Of a stretch of 64,000 nucleotides of DNA, positions 27,809-37,843 are shown piece after piece (within the stretch, counting starts at the first letter, position 1; every line of letters begins with the position of its first letter). Both the position numbers and the translations under genes were made by a program. The DNA is from Carboxylicivirga marina (lineage in GTDB: Bacteria; Bacteroidota; Bacteroidia; Bacteroidales; Marinilabiliaceae), in contig NZ_JAENRR010000007.1 of assembly GCF_016612505.1 (NCBI RefSeq), forward strand, positions 62,001 through 126,000, in the 5' to 3' direction. The notes beneath the pieces are model-generated. The model searched no databases, was not told the origin of the DNA, and was given only the letters and a program-made list of their open reading frames with translations.

Positions 27809-28942
27809 ATGGCAGGCATTTACATACATGTTCCGTTTTGTTATACACGATGTTCATATTGTGATTTTTACAAAACCACCGATCAACAATTCAAGGACGA
27901 ATATATTAAAGCTCTTTGTAAAGAAATAGAACTTAATCGTTCTTTTTTGTTAAATGAAGACATCCAAACCATTTATTTTGGTGGAGGTACACCATCTACC
28001 ATAAAAGTTGAAGAGATTACAGTTATTATTAAGGCCATTAAAAAGCATTCATCTTTAAAGCATTTACAAGAGTTCACTCTTGAAATAAATCCGGATGATG
28101 TCAGTGACGAATACATTGGTGGACTTGTTGACCTTGGTGTTGATCGTTTAAGTATGGGCATTCAAAGTTTTTATGATGTTCATTTACGTAAAATGAATCG
28201 CAGACATAATGCTAAGCAGGCAAAAGAAGCCATTCGTATTGCCAAAGAAAATGGCATTACTAATTTGAGTATCGACCTCATTTACGGTCTACCATACATG
28301 ACTTTTGAAGAGTGGGAACGCAATGTTCAAATGGCCATTGAAAGTGGTGTTCAGCATATTTCGGCTTATCATCTAACTTTCGAAAAAGGTACTTTGTACT
28401 ATGATTACCTGAAAAAAGGAAAGTTACAGGAAGTACCTGAGGAATCGAGTGTTAAGCAATTTGATTACCTGGTTAAAGAACTTTCCTGTGCTGGTTTTGA
28501 ACATTATGAGATTTCTAATTTTTCACTACCGGGTCTTGAGTCAAAGCATAATAGTAATTACTGGACTGGGCAAAAATACCTGGGATTAGGACCATCGGCA
28601 CATGCTTTTGATGGTAAAAACCGTAGTTGGAATGTAAGAGATGTGAGAAAATACATTACTGCTTTAGAGGGTAATGAAACTTATTTTGAAAAGGAAGAAC
28701 TCAAGGAAATTGACCGATATAATGAATTAATTATGCTCGGATTAAGAACAAAGTATGGCTTTAATATGTCGCTACTTGATGGTTTTAATACGACTATTTG
28801 CACATTCTTTAATAAGGAATTAAAGCGTCAGATTAGTAGTAATAATGTCATGCTTGAAGATGGATTCTGTAAGGTTGCTGACAATCGTAAAATGATAACT
28901 GATCGCATAATTTCTGATTTCTTTTTCGTTGATGAAGATTAA
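27809..28942 (+). CDS. hemW: HemW-type radical SAM protein (heme chaperone)
   Basis: I chose the start at 27809 because the family begins M(A)GIYIHVPFC. The longer frame upstream runs through the parS palindrome and is unlikely to be coding. The 377-residue protein has the radical SAM motif CYTRCSYCDF, FGGGTPST, and the C-terminal HemW domain. HemW proteins, once annotated as oxygen-independent coproporphyrinogen oxidases, bind heme and insert it into target proteins. A true HemN activity is not suggested because the N-terminal HemN trip-wire is missing. Confidence 0.94.
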   Translation: MAGIYIHVPFCYTRCSYCDFYKTTDQQFKDEYIKALCKEIELNRSFLLNEDIQTIYFGGGTPSTIKVEEITVIIKAIKKHSSLKHLQEFTLEINPDDVSDEYIGGLVDLGVDRLSMGIQSFYDVHLRKMNRRHNAKQAKEAIRIAKENGITNLSIDLIYGLPYMTFEEWERNVQMAIESGVQHISAYHLTFEKGTLYYDYLKKGKLQEVPEESSVKQFDYLVKELSCAGFEHYEISNFSLPGLESKHNSNYWTGQKYLGLGPSAHAFDGKNRSWNVRDVRKYITALEGNETYFEKEELKEIDRYNELIMLGLRTKYGFNMSLLDGFNTTICTFFNKELKRQISSNNVMLEDGFCKVADNRKMITDRIISDFFFVDED

Positions 28943-28989
28943 ACAAAGTCTTTTAAAAATTGTCTAATCCATGAAGTAAAACCAATTCA

Positions 28990-29847
28990 ATGGAAAATAA
29001 GGCAGGTATTAAAGCTACTTTTGGCTCTATCTTTTTAAATATATTTTTATTCGCCATTAAACTGTGGGCCGGTATTGTAAGCTCTTCTGTAGCTATTATT
29101 GCCGATGCATGGCATACATTAAGCGATAGTATTTCTTCGGTTGCAGTTCTTATTGGTCTTAAAGTTTCGGCTAAGCCAGCTGATGAGGAACACCCATATG
29201 GCCACGGACGCGCAGAAGTAATAGCCTCAATTATAGTTGGAATGTTACTGGCTATAATTGGTTTTAGTTTTCTGAAAGAATCCATTGTTAAACTGCAGAC
29301 TAAGAGTGAAGTAGAATATGGAACCATTGCTGTAGTGGTTACTATTGTTTCTTTATTAGTGAAGGAATTTATGGCGCAATATTCTATTATTATAGGCAAA
29401 CGAACGAATTCAAAATCGATGATAGCTGATGGTTGGCATCATCGATCTGACGCGATTTCATCATTGGTAATATTGGTCGGTATTTTTATTGGTAGATATT
29501 ATTGGTGGATAGATGGTGTGCTTGGAATTATCGTTTCTTTGCTCTTGTTTTATACTACCTATTCAATTCTTAAAGAGAATATTAGTCATCTTCTTGGTGA
29601 AGGTATCGATAATGAATTAAGAGATGAAATAGTATTGTTGGCCAAAGAAGTCTCTGAATTTGAAATGTATCCACACCATTTTTTGGTGCATCAATATGGT
29701 AACCATACCGAAATGACCTTTCATATTCGATTACCCGGAACTTTAAGTATTCATGAAGCGCATGAAATAGCCACTTCTTATGAAATACTCATAAAAAAAC
29801 GAACCAATATACAAGCTACCGTGCATATTGATTCGTTGGATGTATAG
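28990..29847 (+). CDS. Cation diffusion facilitator (CDF) transporter
   Basis: The 285-residue protein has six membrane spans. The metal-site motifs of transmembrane helices II and V are visible: IIADAWHTLSDSIS and MIADGWHHRSDAISS. The cytoplasmic C-terminal domain (VHQYGNHTEMTFHIRLPG) is also present. CDF proteins export Zn, Fe, Co or Mn. The D/H pairs fit a divalent-metal exporter, but the metal cannot be told. It is about 45 bases after hemW and may be co-transcribed. Confidence 0.93.
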   Translation: MENKAGIKATFGSIFLNIFLFAIKLWAGIVSSSVAIIADAWHTLSDSISSVAVLIGLKVSAKPADEEHPYGHGRAEVIASIIVGMLLAIIGFSFLKESIVKLQTKSEVEYGTIAVVVTIVSLLVKEFMAQYSIIIGKRTNSKSMIADGWHHRSDAISSLVILVGIFIGRYYWWIDGVLGIIVSLLLFYTTYSILKENISHLLGEGIDNELRDEIVLLAKEVSEFEMYPHHFLVHQYGNHTEMTFHIRLPGTLSIHEAHEIATSYEILIKKRTNIQATVHIDSLDV

Positions 29848-29856
29848 TTTTTTATA

Positions 29857-31053
29857 TTAGTAATTTAGAGACTTTCCGGTAATGCTCATGAAGATATCTA
29901 AACTTCGTAACTCATTTTTTATATTAAGCAAATCTGCCAGTTTAATAAAGCCAATTTTATAACTGTACTCCTGCCCTTTGTATTCTTCGGTAATTGACTG
30001 GAAATTAAACTTGTTCAAAACTGAATCATCAGAATACCTTAGGTATAATTCTACCTGATGTTCTTTTGAGTAGTTAAAATCATTGGCGTAGTTCATTTTT
30101 TTATACTCGTAGGCATAATTGTGTGCCAATGCAGTAATGTCTGATAATACCGCAGAACCTGTTGGATGTGCCCCGGCACCTTTTCCAAACATAAACTGCT
30201 TATCGTAGGCTTTTCCTTTTATAACAACACCATTGAATTCATCTTCAACACTATAAATGTATTTATCTTTGCGCACAAAGCGCGGAAGAACAAATAAAGT
30301 AATGTTGTTGCCTTCCAGACGCTCCACCTGGCCAACGAGCTTTATTTTGTAGCGCTTTTCACGCGCATACTGAATATCAAAATCAGATATATTTGAAATA
30401 CCATAGGTCAAAACATCTTCAGGATCGATAACTGAACCAAAGCTGTGTACGGTTAAGATAATGAGCTTGTATAGTGCGTCAAAGCCTTCTACATCAAATG
30501 TAGGATCACTCTCGGCAAAGCCTAAATCCTGAGCATCTTTTAAGGCAGAATCGTAAGATTGGTTGTGGTCAAATATCTTAGAAAGAATGTAGTTAGATGA
30601 ACCATTTAAAATACCTGTAACAGAAAGCAGAAGGTCATTATCGTAGTATTCTTCGAGGTTACGAATCACGGGTATGCTTCCACAGGCTGATGCTTCATAT
30701 AAAAGCGAAACCTTGTTTTCTTTCTGCAACTGAATCATTTCAGCCATGTTTTCGGCCAACATTTTTTTATTGGCTGATACCACATGCTTCCCTTTTTTAA
30801 GGGCTTTTTTTACAATGTGATAGGCTTCGTCAGCATTATCAATCAGTTCAACAACTGTATTGATATTCGGATCGTCTAAAATATCATCAGGATTATAACA
30901 AAAATATTGATCTGGGAGTGAACGACTTTTTTTGTTCTTAACACATATTTTTGATATTTCGGAATCGAATGCCGGACTGGTTTTTAATACTTCGTAAAGC
31001 CCCTGCCCTACTACACCAAAGCCAAACAGGCCGATGTTGAGTTTTTGCTTCAT
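29857..31053 (-). CDS. hom: Homoserine dehydrogenase
   Basis: The 398-residue protein has the NAD(P)-binding start IGLFGFGVVGQGLYEVL and the catalytic homoserine dehydrogenase motifs: ASACGSIPVIRNLEEYY, GILNGSSNYILSKI and FAESDPTFDVEGFDA. The C-terminus is a variant domain and no clear ACT domain is visible. It reduces aspartate semialdehyde to homoserine, precursor of methionine and threonine. It follows the O-acetylhomoserine sulfhydrylase gene by 118 bases and probably shares its transcript, so both would be under the leader control described upstream. Confidence 0.95.
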   Translation of the reverse strand: MKQKLNIGLFGFGVVGQGLYEVLKTSPAFDSEISKICVKNKKSRSLPDQYFCYNPDDILDDPNINTVVELIDNADEAYHIVKKALKKGKHVVSANKKMLAENMAEMIQLQKENKVSLLYEASACGSIPVIRNLEEYYDNDLLLSVTGILNGSSNYILSKIFDHNQSYDSALKDAQDLGFAESDPTFDVEGFDALYKLIILTVHSFGSVIDPEDVLTYGISNISDFDIQYAREKRYKIKLVGQVERLEGNNITLFVLPRFVRKDKYIYSVEDEFNGVVIKGKAYDKQFMFGKGAGAHPTGSAVLSDITALAHNYAYEYKKMNYANDFNYSKEHQVELYLRYSDDSVLNKFNFQSITEEYKGQEYSYKIGFIKLADLLNIKNELRSLDIFMSITGKSLNY

Positions 31054-31171
31054 GGTTTTTTGTTTCTACGAATTAAAGGAATTCGTTGTTGGTTTTTGTT
31101 TTGCTTCACAAATGTACAGTAAATTACAAACCATCCAATGTTTGAGTGCATCAGATGGTTTGTTGTCATAC

Positions 31172-32479
<1,308 letters not shown>

Positions 32480-32483
32480 TTAT

Positions 32484-32584
32484 GGTTAATGTTTTACTTT
32501 AACCTCTACCTGTGCTCAACGCACCGGTCTGTACTAAATATTTTTTTGATTATCAGATACGATGCGTTGTGACACTTAGCGCGT
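32484..32584 (-). promoter_or_regulatory. Putative attenuator / competing stem region
   Basis: Read on the minus strand, AACGCATCG (32568-32560) can pair over 9 bp, with one G-U, with CGGTGCGTT (32526-32518). The last two sense codons of the leader ORF (ACGCGC, 32584-32579) can pair with the same GTGCGT, so the two pairings exclude each other. Nearer the gene, GGTTAA (32504-32499) pairs with TTAACC (32489-32484) just before the start codon. There is no T-run after the main stem, so this is not a textbook intrinsic terminator. Rho-dependent or translational control is possible. The pairings were found by eye. Confidence 0.55.
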
Positions 32585-32677
32585 CATCATCATACACATC
32601 ATCATATGAGAAGCGTTCTTAAATACATTTGTTGTATTTAAGGCTGTAGAAGTAATATGAAATAATTGCTTTTTCAT
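32576..32677 (-). CDS. Methionine-rich leader peptide of the sulfhydrylase operon
   Basis: The 33-codon ORF starts at ATG 32677 (MKKQLFHITS...) and ends ...ASHMMMCMMMTR at TAA 32576. Six of the last nine codons are Met and one is Cys. It lies upstream and in the same direction as the O-acetylhomoserine sulfhydrylase gene. The ATG falls at the start of the predicted transcript (leaderless or nearly so). This matches the design of amino-acid-specific leader peptides, in which ribosome stalling at the run of regulated codons changes mRNA folding. An internal perfect 10-bp inverted repeat (32618-32627 with 32633-32642) adds a hairpin. No protein function is expected. Confidence 0.75.
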   Translation of the reverse strand: MKKQLFHITSTALNTTNVFKNASHMMMCMMMTR

Positions 32678-32683
32678 TGATTA

Positions 32684-32714
32684 CAAATAAAGAGAATTTA
32701 CTCTTAAATTCAAA
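32684..32714 (-). promoter_or_regulatory. Promoter of the Met leader / sulfhydrylase transcript
   Basis: On the minus strand, TTTG (32714-32711) is followed after 19 bases by TTTATTTG (32691-32684). This matches the Bacteroidota TTTG-N19-TAnnTTTG promoter with one mismatch. The predicted start is near 32677-32679, right at the leader ATG. Confidence 0.6.
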
Positions 32715-32903
32715 TAGATATTGAATAGTTTTTTAATTGATTTATAATAATTAGTAAATCAATGCGTTAAATTAGATGAGAGTGATAGGTGAAAAAAATA
32801 TGCGTATTAACGCAACCTTATTCCCGATGTTACGTCTTAATATTTGGAATCGGGAGTTGTATAGTTGTTAATTGCTAAAATATTTAGCTAAACCCAAATT
32901 GCT

Positions 32904-33023
32904 ATGATGACTCGAAGTTTATTAACCGTTAAACACTGGGCAAGAAGTATTGATATTCCGGTAAGATTTCTGATTTTACAGATTTTTATACTTTCAATTA
33001 TTGCCTTAAGTTTGGCCTTGTAG
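32904..33023 (+). CDS. Possible 39-residue single-pass membrane peptide
   Basis: A short ORF, MMTRSLLTVKHWARSIDI..., has a basic N-terminal half and a hydrophobic C-terminal helix (FLILQIFILSIIALSLAL), and ends in TAG. A strong intrinsic terminator begins 6 bases later. The unit of ORF plus terminator, in its own orientation between two minus-strand genes, suggests a real small transcript. It could be a small membrane protein or a toxin-like peptide. Upstream, TCCCGAT...ATCGGGA forms a hairpin (about 32820-32855). No homologue is known to me, and a clear promoter was not found. Confidence 0.45.
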   Translation: MMTRSLLTVKHWARSIDIPVRFLILQIFILSIIALSLAL

Positions 33024-33028
33024 GATTT

Positions 33029-33071
33029 AAAGCCAATTGAAGTATGCCAGAATCATACTCCAATTGGCTTT
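33029..33071 (+). terminator. Strong intrinsic terminator
   Basis: AAAGCCAATTG-a-AGTATG pairs with CATACT-c-CAATTGGCTTT (17 bp with one mismatch) across a 7-base loop, followed by TTTTATTTTA. It ends the small plus-strand ORF. On the other strand it lies just past the GH92 stop codon, so it may serve both. Confidence 0.8.
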
Positions 33072-33077
33072 TTTATT

Positions 33078-35324
33078 TTAGTACGATGGCGGAAATGCTT
33101 CCTTGGAATTCCATAACTGCTTATTAGGCTTATTTGTCATCTCAAACTCCAATTGCCCTCCGTTAATAATTTCCTGATGAGTAATAAAACATCGCTTTAA
33201 TTCCTGACCATTTAATTTGACAGATTGTATATAGATATTCTTATCTGATGTATTGGAACAGGTAATTTCAAACGATTTATTATTTGGTAGATTAATTGAT
33301 GCTGAGTCCCATAAAGGTGTTCCTATTACATAAATACCATCTGCCGGATTAACCGGATAAAAGCCAAGTGAGCTTAAAGTATACCAGGATGACATTTGAC
33401 CACAATCTTCGTTTCCACAATGTCCATCAGGAACTGGTGCATATTGCGTTTCCAGAATTTCTCTGACGCGTTCTTGTGTTTTCCAGGCTTTACCAAAATA
33501 ATTGTAAAGATAAGCTACATGATGGCTAGGCTCATTACCATGAGCATATTGGCCAATCATACCTGTGCTAAATATCGGTAGTTTATCATCATCTTTAGGA
33601 TAATACGTAAACATACTATCCAACTTTTCTTCGAAGCGATTTGAGCCGCCTGTGATATCGATTAAGCCCTGAATGTTATGTGGAACAAACCAGAAGTAGT
33701 GCCATGCATTACTTTCACAGAAATGATCGGTATAATCTTTGGCTATAAAATCACTGATAAATTTGCCATCTGCTTTTTTCGGGCGCATAAATGATGATTC
33801 ATTATCGTAATGGCTTTTCCAATTATTCGCTCTTTCTAGAAAGTAGTTGTAATCATCCGTTTTGTTTAAATCTTTGGCTAATTGAGCAATGCACCAATCA
33901 TCGTAGGCATATTCTAATGTTTTTGATACCGACCAGTTTTCATGGTCATAAGAAACGGGCACATAACCTAATTCGCGATATTCTTTAATACCATGTGCGT
34001 CATCCATTGCATTTGATTTACAGGCTTCAAATAACAGATCGCTATCAAATTCATTCAGTAAACCCTTAAAATAAGCGTCAACAATTACCGGAATCGCATG
34101 ATAACCAATCATCATATCTGTTTCATTCCCCTGCATCGGCCATACTGGCGTAAGACCTGTTTGCTCGTAATGACTCAGCATGCTACTTACAAAATCTTTA
34201 ACACGCTCAGGGTGCATGATGGTATATAATGGGTGAGCAGCCCTAAATGTGTCCCAGAGTGAAAATGTATCATACTTATCGTACCCTTCGGCATGATGAT
34301 ATTTGCCATCTGCACCTTTGTAATGGCCATCAGTATCACTAAACAGTGTTGGAGCCAGCATCGATTGATAGAGTGTTGTGTAAAATGTTTTTTTATTCGT
34401 CTCATTATTCGATGTTATGCTGATCTTACTCAATTCTTCTTCCCATGTGTTAGAAGCTTCCTGTCGATACCTATCAAAGTCGTTATGCGCTGCTTCTACC
34501 GTTATGCTTTTTGTTGAACCTATATTTGATGCCGACGAAACACCTACTTTAACGATAACTTTCTCCTGGTTTGAGGTGGCAAACTGCACTATTATTTTTG
34601 TGTTTTTCCCCTTTGTATTTCTGGTATTTTCCTTCTCATTGTTGTTATACAGTTCGAACGAGGTAAATGGTTTTGAAAATTTAGCCGTAAAAAACACCCG
34701 CTGATCTTTAGCCCAGCCTTTTGAGAAACGATAACCTTCAATGGTTGTATCATCAATCACTTTTAAATAAGTATCGGTTGGCGCATCCCAGTTTAAAGAG
34801 TAACCTAAGTCAATGATAAAACCTGAGTTATCATCTTCCGGAAAAGTGTATTGATGAATACCTGTTCGTTTGGTAGCAGTTAGTTCAGCATTAATACCAT
34901 AATCTTGCAAAAACACTTGATAATAACCTGGCTCGGCCTGTTCATTATCATGTGAAAACGTGCTATAAGGTCGATAACCATTTTCTTTAAGTGTTTTAGT
35001 TGCTTTCGAGTTTATCGGACTAACTAATATATCATATAAGTCGCCCGCTCCTGTTCCCGTTAGGTGCATATGGCTAAAACCTGTTATAATGGTGTCTGGA
35101 TAAAAATAACCTGCGATTCTATCCCAGCCCGGTATGCCATGATCGGGGCTTAACTGTACCATACCAAATGACACCGTTGCACCTGGGTACGTATTTCCAG
35201 GACCATCGGTTCCCATAAATGGATTTACAAGCGATGTAAGTCTTTCATTCTGAACTTTATTGTTAGAACATGAAACGTAAAACAAGGCAACTACAAGTAT
35301 TAATATTGTGTTCGTGGTTTTCAT
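33078..35324 (-). CDS. GH92 alpha-mannosidase, lipoprotein
   Basis: The 748-residue protein has a lipoprotein signal (LVALFYVSCSNNK). The GH92 hallmarks are NPFMGTDGPGNTYPGATVPFG-like start, WPMQGNETDMMIGYHA and GNEDCGQMSSWYTLSSLGFYPV, with HGNEPSHHVAYLYNY just before the last. GH92 enzymes are Ca-dependent exo-alpha-mannosidases acting on N-glycans or mannans. The linkage cannot be read. It is not part of a PUL: no SusC/SusD pair is adjacent. It probably faces the periplasm or cell surface. Confidence 0.95.
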   Translation of the reverse strand: MKTTNTILILVVALFYVSCSNNKVQNERLTSLVNPFMGTDGPGNTYPGATVSFGMVQLSPDHGIPGWDRIAGYFYPDTIITGFSHMHLTGTGAGDLYDILVSPINSKATKTLKENGYRPYSTFSHDNEQAEPGYYQVFLQDYGINAELTATKRTGIHQYTFPEDDNSGFIIDLGYSLNWDAPTDTYLKVIDDTTIEGYRFSKGWAKDQRVFFTAKFSKPFTSFELYNNNEKENTRNTKGKNTKIIVQFATSNQEKVIVKVGVSSASNIGSTKSITVEAAHNDFDRYRQEASNTWEEELSKISITSNNETNKKTFYTTLYQSMLAPTLFSDTDGHYKGADGKYHHAEGYDKYDTFSLWDTFRAAHPLYTIMHPERVKDFVSSMLSHYEQTGLTPVWPMQGNETDMMIGYHAIPVIVDAYFKGLLNEFDSDLLFEACKSNAMDDAHGIKEYRELGYVPVSYDHENWSVSKTLEYAYDDWCIAQLAKDLNKTDDYNYFLERANNWKSHYDNESSFMRPKKADGKFISDFIAKDYTDHFCESNAWHYFWFVPHNIQGLIDITGGSNRFEEKLDSMFTYYPKDDDKLPIFSTGMIGQYAHGNEPSHHVAYLYNYFGKAWKTQERVREILETQYAPVPDGHCGNEDCGQMSSWYTLSSLGFYPVNPADGIYVIGTPLWDSASINLPNNKSFEITCSNTSDKNIYIQSVKLNGQELKRCFITHQEIINGGQLEFEMTNKPNKQLWNSKEAFPPSY

Positions 35325-35625
35325 ATTAATAAATTTTAAATCAGATACTTCGTATTAAAATACAAAGAAAATATTCAGGGTGCATAGTAAAGGTAGATAG
35401 AGGTTCAAATTGGTATACTATCTATGTACTTGAAGCTATTATGAAAAGTAAATAGATGATTTTAATTAGACCGATTCTAAAATGGAGGAATTAATGTTAA
35501 AAAAGCCTTAAATAAAAGTTATCTGAATATTAATAAAATAAAAAAAATCACATCTTTGGGCTCGAATTTGGGATGTAGAATCTATGTATTATTGAAGAGG
35601 TGTTACCTCTGCTTTACAACTAATT
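35325..35625. other. Intergenic region between divergent GH92 and Na/Pi transporter genes
   Basis: The 301 AT-rich bases have no gene. A 7-bp inverted repeat TAGATAG...CTATCTA lies around 35394-35430 and could be an operator. CATCTTTG near 35552 is close to the TAnnTTTG element and may drive the transporter gene. Nothing else was recognised. Confidence 0.35.
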
Positions 35626-37320
35626 ATGAATTACTCACTTTTTGATTTATTAACCCTTATTGGTTCATTGGGGTTATTTCTCTTCGGGATGAAGATGATG
35701 AGCGAGGCCTTGCAAAAGGTTGCTGGTGATCGTATGCGAAAGATTTTATCCGCTATGACATCGAATCGCTTTTTGGGCGTATTAACGGGCTTTTTGGTAA
35801 CCACTATTATTCAGTCTTCTTCGGCTACAACCGTAATGGTGGTAAGTTTTGTGAATGCCGGATTAATATCACTAGTGGAATCCATTGGTGTTATTATGGG
35901 GGCAAATATTGGAACCACCATTACAGGTTGGATGATTACTTTGCTCGGATTTAAAGTAAAAATTAGTGCTTTTGCTCTTCCTTTAATTGGTTTGGGATTA
36001 CCTCTAATTTTTTCAAAAAATTCTTCACGCCGTTCTTGGGGTGAATTTTTAGTAGGCTTTGCATTACTATTTTTAGGCTTAGAATATCTCAAGGGATCTG
36101 TTCCTAACATTAAAGAGAGTCCTGAAGTTTTAAGCTTCCTTCAGCATTATACCAATTTAGGTTTTGGTTCAACACTTATTTTTCTTTTTATAGGAACTAT
36201 ACTAACTGTTGTAATTCAGTCATCAAGCGCAACGATGGCACTCACATTTGTTATGTGTAGTCAAGGTTGGATTGATTTTCAAATTGCTGCGGCAATGGTG
36301 ATGGGGGAAAATATTGGAACAACCATTACTGCAAATATCGCTGCTGCTGTTGGTAATGTATCGGCCAAACGGGCAGCTCGAGTACATTTACTGTTTAACC
36401 TCTTAGGTGTTACTTGGATGTTAATGTTATTCCCTTGGTTCGTCGAAACAATTGATGGATTCGTTTTAAAAAGTAATGGTGTTTCACCTAGTGAGTCTGT
36501 GGCTGCTATTCCAACGGCCTTATCTATTTTTCATACATCCTTTAATGTGTTAAATGTATTGATATTCATCTGGTTTGTGCCACTTTTTAACAAAGCTGTT
36601 GTTAAAATGGTGCCTGCATCTGAAATGGAAGAAGAAGAATTTAGGTTGAAGTTTATTACCACTGGTATGTTATCGACTTCTGAGCTTTCGATTTTACAAG
36701 CTCGTAAAGAGGTTCACTCATTTGGGAAACACAGTCATAAAATGTTTGGATTCATACGTAAGCTGATGAATCAAAATAAAGACAGTAAGTTTAGTAAACA
36801 GTTTGCCCGTATTGAGAAATATGAAGGTATTTGTGATAATATAGAGGTTGAAATAGCTAATTACCTGTCACAGGTTAATCAGGGTAAATTAAGTGATGTA
36901 GGACGTAAACGCGTTCGATCTATGCTTAAGCTTGTTGATGACCTGGAAAGTATTGGAGATTGTAACTATAATCTGGCTAAGACGATTAATCGCATGCGTA
37001 ATGCCAGTGTTAAGTTCGATGAGGACATACTTAAGAAGCTTGATTTAATGTTTAATTTGGTTGATGCTTCTTTAGAAGTAATGATATCGAACCTGGATGA
37101 TGCCAACGAAGATATTCATTTAACTAAAGCCAAGCAGCTTGAGGATGAAATTAATAATTATCGCAATCAGCTTAAAGTGGAGCACCTTGATAATTTAAAG
37201 AATGGTGTTTATGCTTACGAAGCAGGTATTATATTTAATGATTTATTCTCGGAATGTGAGAAATTGGCTGATTATGTAATTAATGTAACGGAAGCCTTGT
37301 CAGAGGTGAATCCGCAGTAG
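35626..37320 (+). CDS. Na/Pi cotransporter family protein with C-terminal PhoU-like domain
   Basis: The 564-residue protein has two inverted membrane repeats, each with the QSSSAT signature (IIQSSSATTVMVVSFVNAGL and VIQSSSATMALTFVMCSQGW). It also has GANIGTTITGWMI and GENIGTTITANIA. From about residue 340 the C-terminus is a PhoU-type helical bundle. Such proteins take up phosphate with sodium, though some members act in phosphate efflux or regulation. The gene is monocistronic with a clear terminator. Confidence 0.92.
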   Translation: MNYSLFDLLTLIGSLGLFLFGMKMMSEALQKVAGDRMRKILSAMTSNRFLGVLTGFLVTTIIQSSSATTVMVVSFVNAGLISLVESIGVIMGANIGTTITGWMITLLGFKVKISAFALPLIGLGLPLIFSKNSSRRSWGEFLVGFALLFLGLEYLKGSVPNIKESPEVLSFLQHYTNLGFGSTLIFLFIGTILTVVIQSSSATMALTFVMCSQGWIDFQIAAAMVMGENIGTTITANIAAAVGNVSAKRAARVHLLFNLLGVTWMLMLFPWFVETIDGFVLKSNGVSPSESVAAIPTALSIFHTSFNVLNVLIFIWFVPLFNKAVVKMVPASEMEEEEFRLKFITTGMLSTSELSILQARKEVHSFGKHSHKMFGFIRKLMNQNKDSKFSKQFARIEKYEGICDNIEVEIANYLSQVNQGKLSDVGRKRVRSMLKLVDDLESIGDCNYNLAKTINRMRNASVKFDEDILKKLDLMFNLVDASLEVMISNLDDANEDIHLTKAKQLEDEINNYRNQLKVEHLDNLKNGVYAYEAGIIFNDLFSECEKLADYVINVTEALSEVNPQ

Positions 37321-37340
37321 AAGAAATATTTTACAATAGA

Positions 37341-37364
37341 AAATCCCGCTAATTGGCGGGATTT
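37341..37364 (+). terminator. Intrinsic terminator of the Na/Pi transporter gene
   Basis: AAATCCCGC (37341-37349) pairs with GCGGGATTT (37356-37364) across a 6-base loop, followed by a T-run. It lies 20 bases after the stop codon. Confidence 0.85.
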
Positions 37365-37843
37365 TTTGTTTTATACCAACTAATAAACTGTGAATTGAAT
37401 ACCATAGAGTTTAATTACGAAGAGCCAAAGAAGTATTGTAGTATGAAAACCTTTGTATAGCCGGACGAGAAGTATATATACGCAAAAAGGTCCGGCTGAA
37501 CCGAACCTTTTTTCATCTGGATTTTATCTGATATAAGGGAAAGGGCTTAACTTTCACGTGTTAAATATATATAAAAATGTCATTCGTGATTCATATCGTT
37601 TAAGAAAAAATAAGATGTAATTAACTCAGAGTTAATATATTGGATTGTAGTATTCTACAAATCTAGAAACTAACCCCTAAAAAGTAGATGTAAAAAATTG
37701 TTAAAATATATTTTATAAAGATTAACCCCTTAGAATTTTACAATATTGACTTTAAAAGAGGTTTTTTGTAAGATACCCCCTGTTTGAGCTTGGAATTTGA
37801 ATAATTATCGAAATAGCTTATTTATACTGATTCAAAACAAGAC
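37365..37843. other. Long intergenic region with two competing hairpins
   Basis: About 480 bases between convergent genes hold no ORF of note. AAAAAGGTCCGG (37484-37495) pairs with 37501-37513 and runs into T's, forming a terminator-like hairpin usable on both strands. AGCCGGAC (37459-37466) pairs exactly with GTCCGGCT (37490-37497), which would break that hairpin. The rest is AT-rich. A small RNA ending at 37513 is possible, but no promoter was found. Confidence 0.4.

Noticed and set aside
28953-29399. 148-codon open frame antisense to the CDF transporter gene
   Set aside because: It is a mirror of the hydrophobic coding strand. The plus-strand product has clear family motifs.
37552-37566. 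CACGTG core at 37555 as another parS site
   Set aside because: The flanks (ACTTTCACGTGTTAAA) match the parS consensus at too few positions, about five mismatches in 16.
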